A stretch of DNA of 14,821 nt from Candidatus Blautia equi (GTDB lineage Bacteria > Bacillota > Clostridia > Lachnospirales > Lachnospiraceae), in assembly GCA_018064695.1 (NCBI GenBank), contig JAGHUU010000150.1:1-14821 (forward strand), given 5' to 3'. Within the stretch, counting starts at the first letter, position 1. Each line of letters starts with the position of its first letter. The position numbers and the translations under genes are program-made. The notes under the pieces are model-generated. The model searched no databases and was not told where the DNA came from. It was given only the letters and a program-made list of their open reading frames with translations. Below, in pieces: positions 7,958 to 14,586 of this stretch.

Positions 7958-8967
7958 AAAAGAAAATAAACAGCAATACACTGCTTCTTCTTATCACTAT
8001 CGCACTGTTTCTTGTAATGTATGCAGCAGGCTGCATCATCTACAAAGACAAAGGTTTCACCCATCTTCAGACCTTCCTGAATATCTTTATCAACAACTCC
8101 GGTCTGCTCTGCGTAGCAGCAGGTATGACCTGCGTTATGCTCACCGGCGGTATTGATATTTCCGTAGGCGCGCTGATCGCTATGGACTGTATGTTCCTCT
8201 CCGTAGGTATGGAGCGCTGGGAGATGAACGCGCTGGTTCTCTGCGCACTGGTTCTGATCATCGGTATCGTGTTCGGTCTGGTTCAGGGCTTCTGTGTGGC
8301 GTATCTGAATATCCAGCCGTTTATCGTAACCATGGCCGGCATGTTCTTTGCCCGTGGTATGACAGCTGTGATCTGTACCGATCAGGTGTCTATTACCAAG
8401 AATGAGTTCTTTGTAAAACTGGCAAATGCCAAGATCAATATCCCATTTGGCGCATATACCAACAGAAAAGGCGTTCTGCAGATCCCGTTCGTTCGTTATC
8501 CTGTAATGATCGCCCTCATCGTGATTATAGTGATCTTCCTCATGCTCCGCTATACCAAATTCGGCCGCAGCCTTTACGCAGTAGGCGGCAGCGAGACCTC
8601 CGCTTCCATGATGGGTCTTGATGTGAAGAAGACCAAATTAAAAGCATATATGCTTTCCTCTTTTGTATGCTCCATCGGCGGTATCTGCTTCTGTCTGAAT
8701 ACCATGTCCGGCAGTGTTCGTCAGGCACTGGGACTTGAGATGGATGCTATTTCCTCCGCAGTCATCGGCGGAACTCTTCTTACCGGTGGTGTGGGAAATG
8801 TAATTGGAACCTTGTTTGGTGTAATGATAAATGGTACAATATCTACACTGGTAAAAACCAACGGAAAACTGTTAAGTTCCTGGTCCAACATCGCTGTTGC
8901 AGCGCTCCTGTGCTTCTTCATCGTGCTCCAGAGTGTATTTGCAAAACTGAAGGACAGAAACAAATAA
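7954..8967 (+). CDS. yjfF: Sugar ABC transporter permease 2 (YjfF-like)
   Basis: Second membrane subunit of the importer, 337 residues. It shows typical CUT2 permease motifs: VMLTGGIDISVGALIAMD, IQPFIVTMAGMFFARG, AVGGSETSASMMGLDV and MDAISSAVIGGTLLTGGVG followed by GTLFGVMING. These are close to E. coli YjfF as I recall it. The start ATG overlaps the preceding stop (ATGA) and is served by a strong AAAAGGAGGT (7936-7945) with an 8-base spacer inside the end of the first permease gene. It would form a heterodimeric channel with the upstream permease, driven by the dual-domain ATPase. The 47 bases between it and the kinase contain only the kinase ribosome binding site. Confidence 0.93.
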   Translation: MKKKINSNTLLLLITIALFLVMYAAGCIIYKDKGFTHLQTFLNIFINNSGLLCVAAGMTCVMLTGGIDISVGALIAMDCMFLSVGMERWEMNALVLCALVLIIGIVFGLVQGFCVAYLNIQPFIVTMAGMFFARGMTAVICTDQVSITKNEFFVKLANAKINIPFGAYTNRKGVLQIPFVRYPVMIALIVIIVIFLMLRYTKFGRSLYAVGGSETSASMMGLDVKKTKLKAYMLSSFVCSIGGICFCLNTMSGSVRQALGLEMDAISSAVIGGTLLTGGVGNVIGTLFGVMINGTISTLVKTNGKLLSSWSNIAVAALLCFFIVLQSVFAKLKDRNK

Positions 8968-9014
8968 GATCCGTCTGCAGTCAGAAACTAGAATGTATAT
9001 GAGGTGTAAGAAAA

Positions 9015-10609
9015 ATGAGCGACATGAAAAATCTGATCGAGGCCGGCAAAGCCGTACTTGGTCTGGAATTTGGTTCCACACGTATCAAAGCAGTTCTGAT
9101 CGATGAGGCACATAACCCTATCGCATCCGGAAGCCATGAATGGGAAAACCGTCTGGAGAACGGAATCTGGACCTACTCCCTTGAGGATATCTGGACAGGT
9201 CTGCAGGATTGCTACAGCGATCTGAAAAAAGACGTAAAAGAAAAATACGGCATCGAGCTTACAAAGATCGGCGCTATCGGATTCAGTGCTATGATGCACG
9301 GATATATGGCATTTGACAAAGCAGGCGAGCTTCTGGTTCCTTTCCGTACCTGGAGAAACGGTATCACCGGCGAGGCAGCTGCCAAACTGACTGAGCTCTT
9401 CAACTACAACATTCCTCAGAGATGGAGCATTGCTCATCTCTATCAGGCAATCTTAAACGGCGAGGCTCATGTTCCGGAGATCACCTACTTCACCACACTT
9501 GCAGGTTACATCCACTGGAAACTCACCGGAGAGAAAGTACTCGGTGTAGGCGATGCTTCCGGTATGTTCCCAATCGACCCTGAGACAAAGAATTACGATG
9601 CCGTTATGATGGAGAAATTCCAGGCACTCATCGATGAGAAAAACTATGCATGGAAATTTGCAGATATCCTTCCAAAGGTTCTGGTTGCAGGCGAGAATGC
9701 CGGCTGCCTGACTGCAGAAGGTGCTAAGCTTCTTGACGTGAGCGGCGCACTTGAGGCAGGCTGCCCAATCGCTCCTCCTGAAGGTGATGCAGGTACCGGT
9801 ATGGCTGCTACCAACAGCGTGGCTCAGAGAACCGGCAACGTATCCGCAGGTACCTCCATCTTTGGTATGGTAGTTCAGGAAGTGAACCTGAAAAACGTAT
9901 ATGAGGAGATCGACCTTGTAACAACTCCTGACGGAAGCCTTGTAGGTATGGTTCATGCAAACAACTGTACCTCCGATCTGAACGCATGGGTAGGTCTTTT
10001 CAAACAGTGTCTGGAGAGCTTCGGCGTGAAAGTAAGCGGCGATGAGCTCTACGGTACTTTATACCGCAAAGCCCTTGAGGGCGATGCTGACTGCGGCGGC
10101 CTTCTTTCCTACGGATTCCTCTCCGGAGAGAACATTGCAAAAGTAGACGAAGGAGACCAATGTTCGTTCGCACTCCTAAGAGTAACTTCAACCTGGCTAA
10201 CTTCATGAGATCCCACCTCTTCACCGCACTTGGTGCTCTGAAGGTTGGTATGGATATCCTTCTGAAGAAAGAGAACGTAAAGATCGATACCATCTTTGGT
10301 CACGGCGGACTCTTCAAGACCCAGGGCGTAGGACAGAACTTCCTGGCAGCAGCTATCCAGGCTCCTGTATCCGTTATGGAGACAGCAGGAGAGGGCGGCC
10401 CATGGGGTATGGCTCTTCTGGCAGCATATATGCTTCGCGGCGCTGAGGGCGAGACTCTTCAGGACTATCTGAACAACAAGGTATTCGGCGAGAACGAGGC
10501 CATCACCGTAGCACCTGATGAGAAGGATGTTGCAGGTATGGAAGCATTTATCGAGAGATATAAGAAAGGCATCCCTGTAGAGCAGGCAGCCGGAAAATAT
10601 CTGGATTGA
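9015..10609 (+). pseudogene. FGGY-family sugar kinase, probable L-ribulokinase, interrupted by a one-base frameshift
   Basis: ATP-dependent carbohydrate kinase of the FGGY family, about 530 residues if intact, predicted from context to phosphorylate L-ribulose to L-ribulose 5-phosphate. The ATG at 9015 follows GAGGTG (9001-9006) with an 8-base spacer. The N-terminal domain begins VLGLEFGSTRIKAVLID (phosphate binding) and has GFSAMMHG; the second phosphate motif is GNVSAGTSIFG. At about 10154 the frame breaks: up to KVDEG the first frame matches the family, then it runs out of register to a stop at 10206-10208. A second frame reading RPMFVRTPKSNFNLANFM continues to TGA at 10607-10609 and carries the adenosine motif FGHGGLFKTQGVG. 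Restoring one base (GGA-AGA-CCA) rejoins the two parts. It could be a true mutation or an assembly indel. It resembles the XylB-like branch more than classical AraB, so xylulokinase is the alternative. Confidence 0.88.
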
Positions 10610-10617
10610 TAAAAAGC

Positions 10618-10647
10618 AATAGTTTAGAATAAGTAATAGTTTATAAT
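10618..10647 (+). repeat. Imperfect 13-base direct repeat containing a -10-like box
   Basis: AATAGTTTAGAAT (10618-10630) and AATAGTTTATAAT (10635-10647) match at 12 of 13 positions with a period of 17 bases. The second copy ends in TATAAT (10642-10647). No acceptable -35 hexamer lies at the right distance. It may be a regulator-dependent promoter for the second binding-protein gene, or chance in AT-rich spacer DNA. Confidence 0.5.
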
Positions 10648-10648
10648 G

Positions 10649-10683
10649 AGGCTGCGGTACAGGTGATATCTGCTCCGCAGCCT
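10649..10683 (+). other. Stem-loop upstream of second binding-protein gene
   Basis: A perfect 9-bp stem AGGCTGCGG (10649-10657) and CCGCAGCCT (10675-10683) with a 17-base loop, followed by only TTC. It lacks a T-run, so it is at best a weak terminator for the kinase message. It would lie close to the 5' end of any transcript starting from the TATAAT at 10642, where it could stabilise the mRNA. Confidence 0.5.
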
Positions 10684-10712
10684 TTCAACATTCAGGCAGG
10701 ATGGACATAAGA

Positions 10713-11723
10713 ATGCGAAAAACAACATACCTGCTGCCACTTCTTGGAATACTGCTTTTATCCGGATGCGGAACGGCAGGAGGAACGGCGGAAGGCAGCG
10801 GAGAAAACCCGGCAGCCGGCGGGGACCTGATCACTGTGGGCTATGCCCAGATAGGATCTGAGTCCGACTGGAGGATCGCCAACACACAGTCCTTCAAGGA
10901 TGAATTTACAGAGAAGAACGGTTATCTTCTTCTCTTTAAGGACGGTCAGCAGAAGCAGGAAAACCAGGTAAAGGCAGTGCGGGATTTTATCCTTCGGGAA
11001 GTGGATTATATTATTCTGGATCCTGTGGTGGAGAGCGGATGGGAGAGCGCCCTTGAAGAAGCCAGAAGCGCAGGCATCCCTGTGATCCTCACAGACCGTT
11101 TTGTAAATGTGGAAGATACAGATCTTTACACCTGCTGGGTAGGCAGCGACTTCCATGAGGAGGGCAGAAAAGCCGGACTCTGGCTGGAGCAATACCTGAA
11201 GGAGCAGGGCAGAGATGAGGATGAGATCCATATGGTGACCCTTCAGGGAACCATGGGCTCCTCCGCCCAGATAGGCAGAACAGAGGGTTTTGGAGAGATC
11301 CTCTCCGAACATGAAAACTGGGATATGATGGCCTACGAGAGCGGGGATTTCACCCTGACCAAGGGGCAGGAGGTCATGAAGGAGCTCCTGGGGCAATATG
11401 ATGACATCGAGGTCATCATCTGCGAGAATGATAATATGGCCTTTGGTGCACTGAAAGCACTTGAGGAAGATGAGACTTATAAGGGCAGAGAAGATACACT
11501 GATCATTCTCTCCTTTGATGCTGTGCGTTCTGCTCTTGAGATGGTGCAGGGCGGCCAGATCAACGCTGTTTTCGAGTGCAATCCGCTTCTGGGACCGGAG
11601 ATATCCGATATCATTAAAACTCTGGAAAAGGGCGAGAAGGTGGATAAGATCCGCTATATCGATGAGACCTATTTTGATCAGAGCATGGATCTGGAAACCA
11701 TTTTGAAAACAAGAACTTATTAA
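10713..11723 (+). CDS. Second YtfQ-like sugar-binding protein, lipoprotein
   Basis: Membrane-anchored extracytoplasmic sugar-binding protein, 336 residues, paralogous to the one at 4247-5266. The ATG at 10713 is preferred because an AGG-ATGG purine box lies about 8 bases upstream; the in-frame ATG at 10701 sits directly against that box. The N-terminus is a lipoprotein signal with lipobox LSGC (C19) followed by a flexible Gly/Ala/Glu linker (to about 38). The binding fold shows IGSESDWR (47-54), DGQQKQENQ (77-85), DYIILDPVVESGW, TMGSSAQIGRT and SGDFTLTKGQEVMKE. The 77-85 motif is the same as that of E. coli YtfQ as I recall it and is conserved better than in the first paralogue. It lies between a kinase and araD, away from the other transporter genes. 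It may be an alternative receptor for the same importer or a sensory partner of the two-component system (both inferred). Confidence 0.92.
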   Translation: MRKTTYLLPLLGILLLSGCGTAGGTAEGSGENPAAGGDLITVGYAQIGSESDWRIANTQSFKDEFTEKNGYLLLFKDGQQKQENQVKAVRDFILREVDYIILDPVVESGWESALEEARSAGIPVILTDRFVNVEDTDLYTCWVGSDFHEEGRKAGLWLEQYLKEQGRDEDEIHMVTLQGTMGSSAQIGRTEGFGEILSEHENWDMMAYESGDFTLTKGQEVMKELLGQYDDIEVIICENDNMAFGALKALEEDETYKGREDTLIILSFDAVRSALEMVQGGQINAVFECNPLLGPEISDIIKTLEKGEKVDKIRYIDETYFDQSMDLETILKTRTY

Positions 11724-11738
11724 CTCAGAAACTATTAA

Positions 11739-11754
11739 ATCAGTACTTACTGAT
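11739..11754 (+). promoter_or_regulatory. Palindrome upstream of araD, possible operator
   Basis: ATCAGTA-CT-TACTGAT is a perfect 7-bp inverted repeat around a 2-base centre, 47 bases before the araD start. It overlaps a weaker stem-loop GATCCG (11752-11757) with CGGGTC (11764-11769), which includes one G-U pair. No convincing promoter hexamers were identified in the 78-base gap. It could be a repressor site, but this cannot be settled from one copy. Confidence 0.3.
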
Positions 11755-11801
11755 CCGGGCAGACGGGTCGTGAAATAAAAATTTTAAGAAGAGGTGCAAC
11801 T

Positions 11802-12497
11802 ATGTTAGAAGAACTGAAAAAAGCAGTCTATGAGGCAAATATGGAACTGCCAAAGAGAAAACTGATCACCTACACATGGGGAAATGTAAGCGGAAGAGAT
11901 CCTGAGACAGGATACTTTGTAATCAAACCAAGCGGTGTAGATTACGACAAGCTGACTCCGGATGACATGGTAGTAATGGACCTTGACGGAAACAAGATCG
12001 AGGGCAAATACAAACCATCCTCCGATACCCCTACCCACGCAGAGCTTTACAGAAAATATCCTGAGATGGGCGGCGTAGTTCATACCCATTCCCCGCAGGC
12101 TACCGCATGGGCACAGGCAGGCCGCAGCATTCCGCTTTACGGAACCACCCACGCAGACTACTTCTTCGGCTCCATTCCATGCGCAAGAAGCCTGACTGCT
12201 GAGGAGATCGGCGGAGAGTATGAGAAAAATACCGGTCTTGTAATCATTGAGACCTTTGAAAAGGCTGAGATGAATCCTATGTACACCCCTGCAGTTCTCT
12301 GCACAAACCACGGTGTATTCACCTGGGGAAAAGATGCGGCAGAAGCAGTTCATAACGCAGTAGTAGTGGAGGAGGTTGCCAAAATGGCTACCCTCACCGA
12401 GCAGATCAATCCTGATGTAAAACCTGCTCCTGATACCATCCGCGACAAACATTTCTACCGCAAACACGGTGCAAATGCATATTACGGACAGAACTGA
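11802..12497 (+). CDS. araD: L-ribulose-5-phosphate 4-epimerase
   Basis: Cytoplasmic zinc enzyme of the class II aldolase/epimerase family, 231 residues, the usual length. It converts L-ribulose 5-phosphate to D-xylulose 5-phosphate, linking arabinose to the pentose phosphate pathway. It aligns along its whole length with E. coli AraD, shifted by one position: TWGNVSGRD, KPSGVDYDKLTPDDMVV, SSDTPTH with D75, zinc ligands H94 and H96 in VHTHS and H170 in NHGVF, GTTHADYFFG with D119, and Y228 in the C-terminal AYYGQN. The ATG at 11802 follows GAAGAGGTG with a suitable spacer. This is the firmest evidence that the locus serves L-arabinose. It lies downstream of the second binding protein and upstream of the transketolase genes. 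Confidence 0.97.
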   Translation: MLEELKKAVYEANMELPKRKLITYTWGNVSGRDPETGYFVIKPSGVDYDKLTPDDMVVMDLDGNKIEGKYKPSSDTPTHAELYRKYPEMGGVVHTHSPQATAWAQAGRSIPLYGTTHADYFFGSIPCARSLTAEEIGGEYEKNTGLVIIETFEKAEMNPMYTPAVLCTNHGVFTWGKDAAEAVHNAVVVEEVAKMATLTEQINPDVKPAPDTIRDKHFYRKHGANAYYGQN

Positions 12498-12572
12498 TGG
12501 GGAAACCCTGATGCAGGTTAAATAATAAACAGTTTTTCTTGCTAAACTGAGCAATAATTCATAATAACTGGA

Positions 12573-12601
12573 TAGACCGCAGATATTTTTTTGTGTATAA
12601 T
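12573..12601 (+). promoter_or_regulatory. Sigma-A-type promoter of the transketolase operon
   Basis: A -35-like TAGACC (12573-12578, 4 of 6 to TTGACA), a 17-base spacer and a perfect TATAAT (12596-12601) lie 62 bases before the start codon. The predicted leader contains a small ACACC-ATGG-GGTGT stem (12607-12620). Farther upstream (12530-12554) are two mutually exclusive short stems, CAGTTT/AAACTG and TTGCT/AGCAA, without a T-run. Transketolase can therefore be expressed independently of araD. Confidence 0.7.
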
Positions 12602-12663
12602 AGAAAACACCATGGGGTGTCTGAGGACAGCCCAAGTATGCATAATTATAAAAGGAGAAAACC

Positions 12664-13503
12664 ATGAACACATTAGAACTTCAGAAAATGGCTGTAGAGG
12701 TTCGTAAAGGTATCGTTTCTGCTGTTCATGCTGCTAAAGCAGGACATCCAGGTGGATCCCTTTCCGCTGCAGACGTATTTACGTATCTCTATTTTGAAGA
12801 GATGAACATTGATCCTGAGAATCCAAAAGATCCTAACCGTGATCGTTTCGTACTTTCCAAAGGACACACTGCTCCAGGACTTTACTCTGCACTTGCACAC
12901 AGAGGATATTTCCCAGTAGAAGATCTCCTGACCCTTCGTCATCTTGGATCTCATCTTCAGGGACATCCATGTGTACAGCACACTCCTGGTATCGATATGT
13001 CCAGCGGTTCTCTTGGACAGGGAATCTCCGCAGCAGTAGGTATGGCTCTTTCCGCTAAACTTTCCAACGACGACTACCGTGTATACACCCTTCTGGGTGA
13101 TGGCGAGATCCAGGAAGGTCAGGTTTGGGAGGCTGCTATGTTCGCAGGCCACAGAAAACTGGATAACCTTGTAGTGATCGTAGATAACAACAACCTTCAG
13201 ATCGACGGTGCTATCTCCGATGTCTGCAGCCCATACCCAATTGATAAAAAATTCGAAGCATTCAATTTCCATGTAATCAACGTAGCTGATGGAAATGATA
13301 TGGAACAGCTTGCAGCTGCATTTGCAGAGGCCAGAGCTACCAAGGGTGCTCCATCCGCAATCGTTATGAAGACCCTCAAGGGTAAAGGCGTATCCTTCAT
13401 GGAGAACAAAGCCGGATGGCATGGAAAAGCTCCGAACGATGAGGAATATGCAATCGCAATGGAAGATCTGAAGAAAGTGGGTGACGCATTATGTCAGAAG
13501 TAA
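12664..13503 (+). CDS. tkt: Transketolase, N-terminal (TPP-binding) subunit
   Basis: N-terminal half of a split transketolase, 279 residues, forming the active enzyme with the product of the next gene. It interconverts sugar phosphates of the non-oxidative pentose phosphate pathway, taking up xylulose 5-phosphate made by AraD. Motifs include KAGHPGGSLSAAD, SKGHTAPGLYSALAHRGYF, QGHPCVQHTPGIDMSSGSLGQG (shown here in two family blocks) and the thiamine diphosphate/Mg motif starting GDG (145-147) and ending DNNN (174-177). The ATG at 12664 follows AAAGGAG (12651-12657) with a 6-base spacer. Its end overlaps the start of the second subunit by 13 bases, so translation is probably coupled. The two-gene form is common in Clostridia and archaea. 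A split 1-deoxyxylulose-phosphate synthase is unlikely given this pairing and context. Confidence 0.93.
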   Translation: MNTLELQKMAVEVRKGIVSAVHAAKAGHPGGSLSAADVFTYLYFEEMNIDPENPKDPNRDRFVLSKGHTAPGLYSALAHRGYFPVEDLLTLRHLGSHLQGHPCVQHTPGIDMSSGSLGQGISAAVGMALSAKLSNDDYRVYTLLGDGEIQEGQVWEAAMFAGHRKLDNLVVIVDNNNLQIDGAISDVCSPYPIDKKFEAFNFHVINVADGNDMEQLAAAFAEARATKGAPSAIVMKTLKGKGVSFMENKAGWHGKAPNDEEYAIAMEDLKKVGDALCQK

Positions 13504-14432
13504 AGAAAGTCGCTACCAGACAGAGCTATGGTGAGGCTCTCGTAGAATTAGGAAAAGAACATGAGAACCTGGTTGTTTTAGACGCTGACTTAGCTGCTGC
13601 AACCCAGACCGGTAAATTCAAAGCTGTATTCCCTGAAAGACACATCGACTGTGGTATCGCTGAGTGCAACATGATGAGCATCGCGGCAGGTATTGCTTCC
13701 ACCGGAAAAGTTCCATTTGCAAGTACCTTCGCTATGTTCGCAGCAGGACGTGCTTTTGAGCAGGTTCGTAACTCCATCGGATATCCACATCTGAACGTTA
13801 AGATCGGTGCTACCCACGCTGGTATCTCCGTAGGTGAGGACGGTGCTTCCCATCAGTGTAATGAGGACATCGCTCTTATGAGAACCATCCCTGGCATGAC
13901 CATCATCAACCCATCCGATGATATCGAGGCTAAAGCTGCTGTTAAAGCTGCATATGAGATGGACGGTCCTGTATACCTTCGTTTCGGACGTCTTGCAGTT
14001 CCGGTAATCAACGACAATCCTGATTACAAATTTGAGATCGGAAAAGGTGTTACCCTGAAAGAGGGTACCGATGTAGCTATCATCGCTACCGGTCTTTGCG
14101 TAAACTCCGCTCTTGAGGCAGCTGAGAAGCTTGCTGCAGACGGCATCTCCGCAGAAGTAATCAACATCCATACCATCAAACCTCTTGATGAGGAGATCGT
14201 TCTTGCAGCTGCTAAGAAATGTGGAAAAGTTGTTACCGTAGAAGAGCACTCCGTAATCGGCGGTCTTGGAAGCGCAGTTTGTGACGTTCTTTCCGAGAAA
14301 GCTCCTACTCCTGTAAAGAAGATCGGTATGTACGACAAGTTCGGCGAGTCCGGTCCTGCAGTAGCTCTTCTTGCTAAATACAAACTGGACGGCCAGGGCG
14401 TATATGAGCAGGTTAAAGAGTACCTTGCATAA
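13491..14432 (+). CDS. tkt: Transketolase, C-terminal subunit
   Basis: C-terminal half of the split transketolase, 313 residues, with the pyrimidine-binding domain (about 5-165) and the transketolase C-terminal domain (about 180-310). It carries the conserved glutamate that activates thiamine diphosphate (E58 in GIAECNMMSIAAG), plus ASTFAMFAAGRAFEQVR, KIGATHAGISVGEDGASHQ and PVYLRFGR. The C-terminal domain includes VINIHTIKPLDEE and TVEEHSVIGGLGSAV. The ATG at 13491 lies inside the end of the N-terminal subunit gene and has only a weak upstream AAGTGGGTG box, which fits translational coupling. The gene ends with TAA about 20 bases before a strong terminator, so the two subunits form their own short operon from the promoter at 12573-12601. 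Confidence 0.94.
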   Translation: MSEVKKVATRQSYGEALVELGKEHENLVVLDADLAAATQTGKFKAVFPERHIDCGIAECNMMSIAAGIASTGKVPFASTFAMFAAGRAFEQVRNSIGYPHLNVKIGATHAGISVGEDGASHQCNEDIALMRTIPGMTIINPSDDIEAKAAVKAAYEMDGPVYLRFGRLAVPVINDNPDYKFEIGKGVTLKEGTDVAIIATGLCVNSALEAAEKLAADGISAEVINIHTIKPLDEEIVLAAAKKCGKVVTVEEHSVIGGLGSAVCDVLSEKAPTPVKKIGMYDKFGESGPAVALLAKYKLDGQGVYEQVKEYLA

Positions 14433-14452
14433 TTCCTGAATTACGCTATTTT

Positions 14453-14486
14453 AAAGAGCATCGGCATTCGCCGGTGCTCTTTTTTA
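14453..14486 (+). terminator. Intrinsic terminator of the transketolase operon
   Basis: AAAGAGCATCGGC (14453-14465) pairs with GCCGGTGCTCTTT (14470-14482) over 13 bp with one G-U pair and an ATTC loop, and the stem runs into a T-tract ending at about 14485. This is a textbook Rho-independent terminator and separates transketolase from the GH51 gene. Confidence 0.93.
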
Positions 14487-14519
14487 CGCAATAAATAGTG
14501 AGTTTTCTGTTTGTATTGA

Positions 14520-14548
14520 TTGCAATGAAAGTGTATTACTGTTATAAT
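14520..14548 (+). promoter_or_regulatory. Extended -10 promoter of the GH51 gene
   Basis: TTGCAA (14520-14525, 4 of 6 to TTGACA), a 17-base spacer and TATAAT (14543-14548), preceded by the extended -10 element TGT (14540-14542). The start codon lies 38 bases downstream, giving a leader of about 30 bases. Confidence 0.75.
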
Positions 14549-14549
14549 T

Positions 14550-14565
14550 GGTTAAACGTTTAATC
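14550..14565 (+). promoter_or_regulatory. LacI-type palindromic operator over the predicted transcription start
   Basis: TTAAACGTTTAA (14552-14563) is a perfect 12-base palindrome with a central CG; a G/C pair at 14550/14565 extends it with one mismatched pair between. It begins 3 bases after the -10 box, so a bound protein would block initiation. A central CG and A/T-rich arms are typical of LacI/GalR-family sites. It lacks the TG/CA ends of a consensus CcpA cre site, so a dedicated sugar-responsive repressor is more likely. No such regulator gene is in the window. Confidence 0.6.
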
Positions 14566-14586
14566 TAAGTCTTTACGGAGGTTTTT

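Noticed and set aside
10150..10210. Programmed ribosomal frameshifting in the kinase
   Set aside because: No slippery heptamer or downstream structure is evident, and the family is not known to use it; a missing base is simpler.
10649..10683. Intrinsic terminator after the kinase
   Set aside because: The 9-bp stem is good, but the loop is 17 bases and only TTC follows, so it is listed as an unassigned stem-loop.
12530..12554. Alternative stems CAGTTT/AAACTG and TTGCT/AGCAA as an attenuator after araD
   Set aside because: The stems are 5-6 bp in AT-rich DNA, lack a T-run and lie upstream of the transketolase promoter, so there is no support for regulation.
11805..12671. Antisense open frames of 288 and 249 codons over araD and the first transketolase gene
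   Set aside because: They are shadows of well-supported genes with complete catalytic motifs; no start signals or domains were seen.
14550..14565. CcpA cre site
   Set aside because: The central CG and A/T arms fit the LacI superfamily, but the outer TG and CA of the cre consensus are missing.
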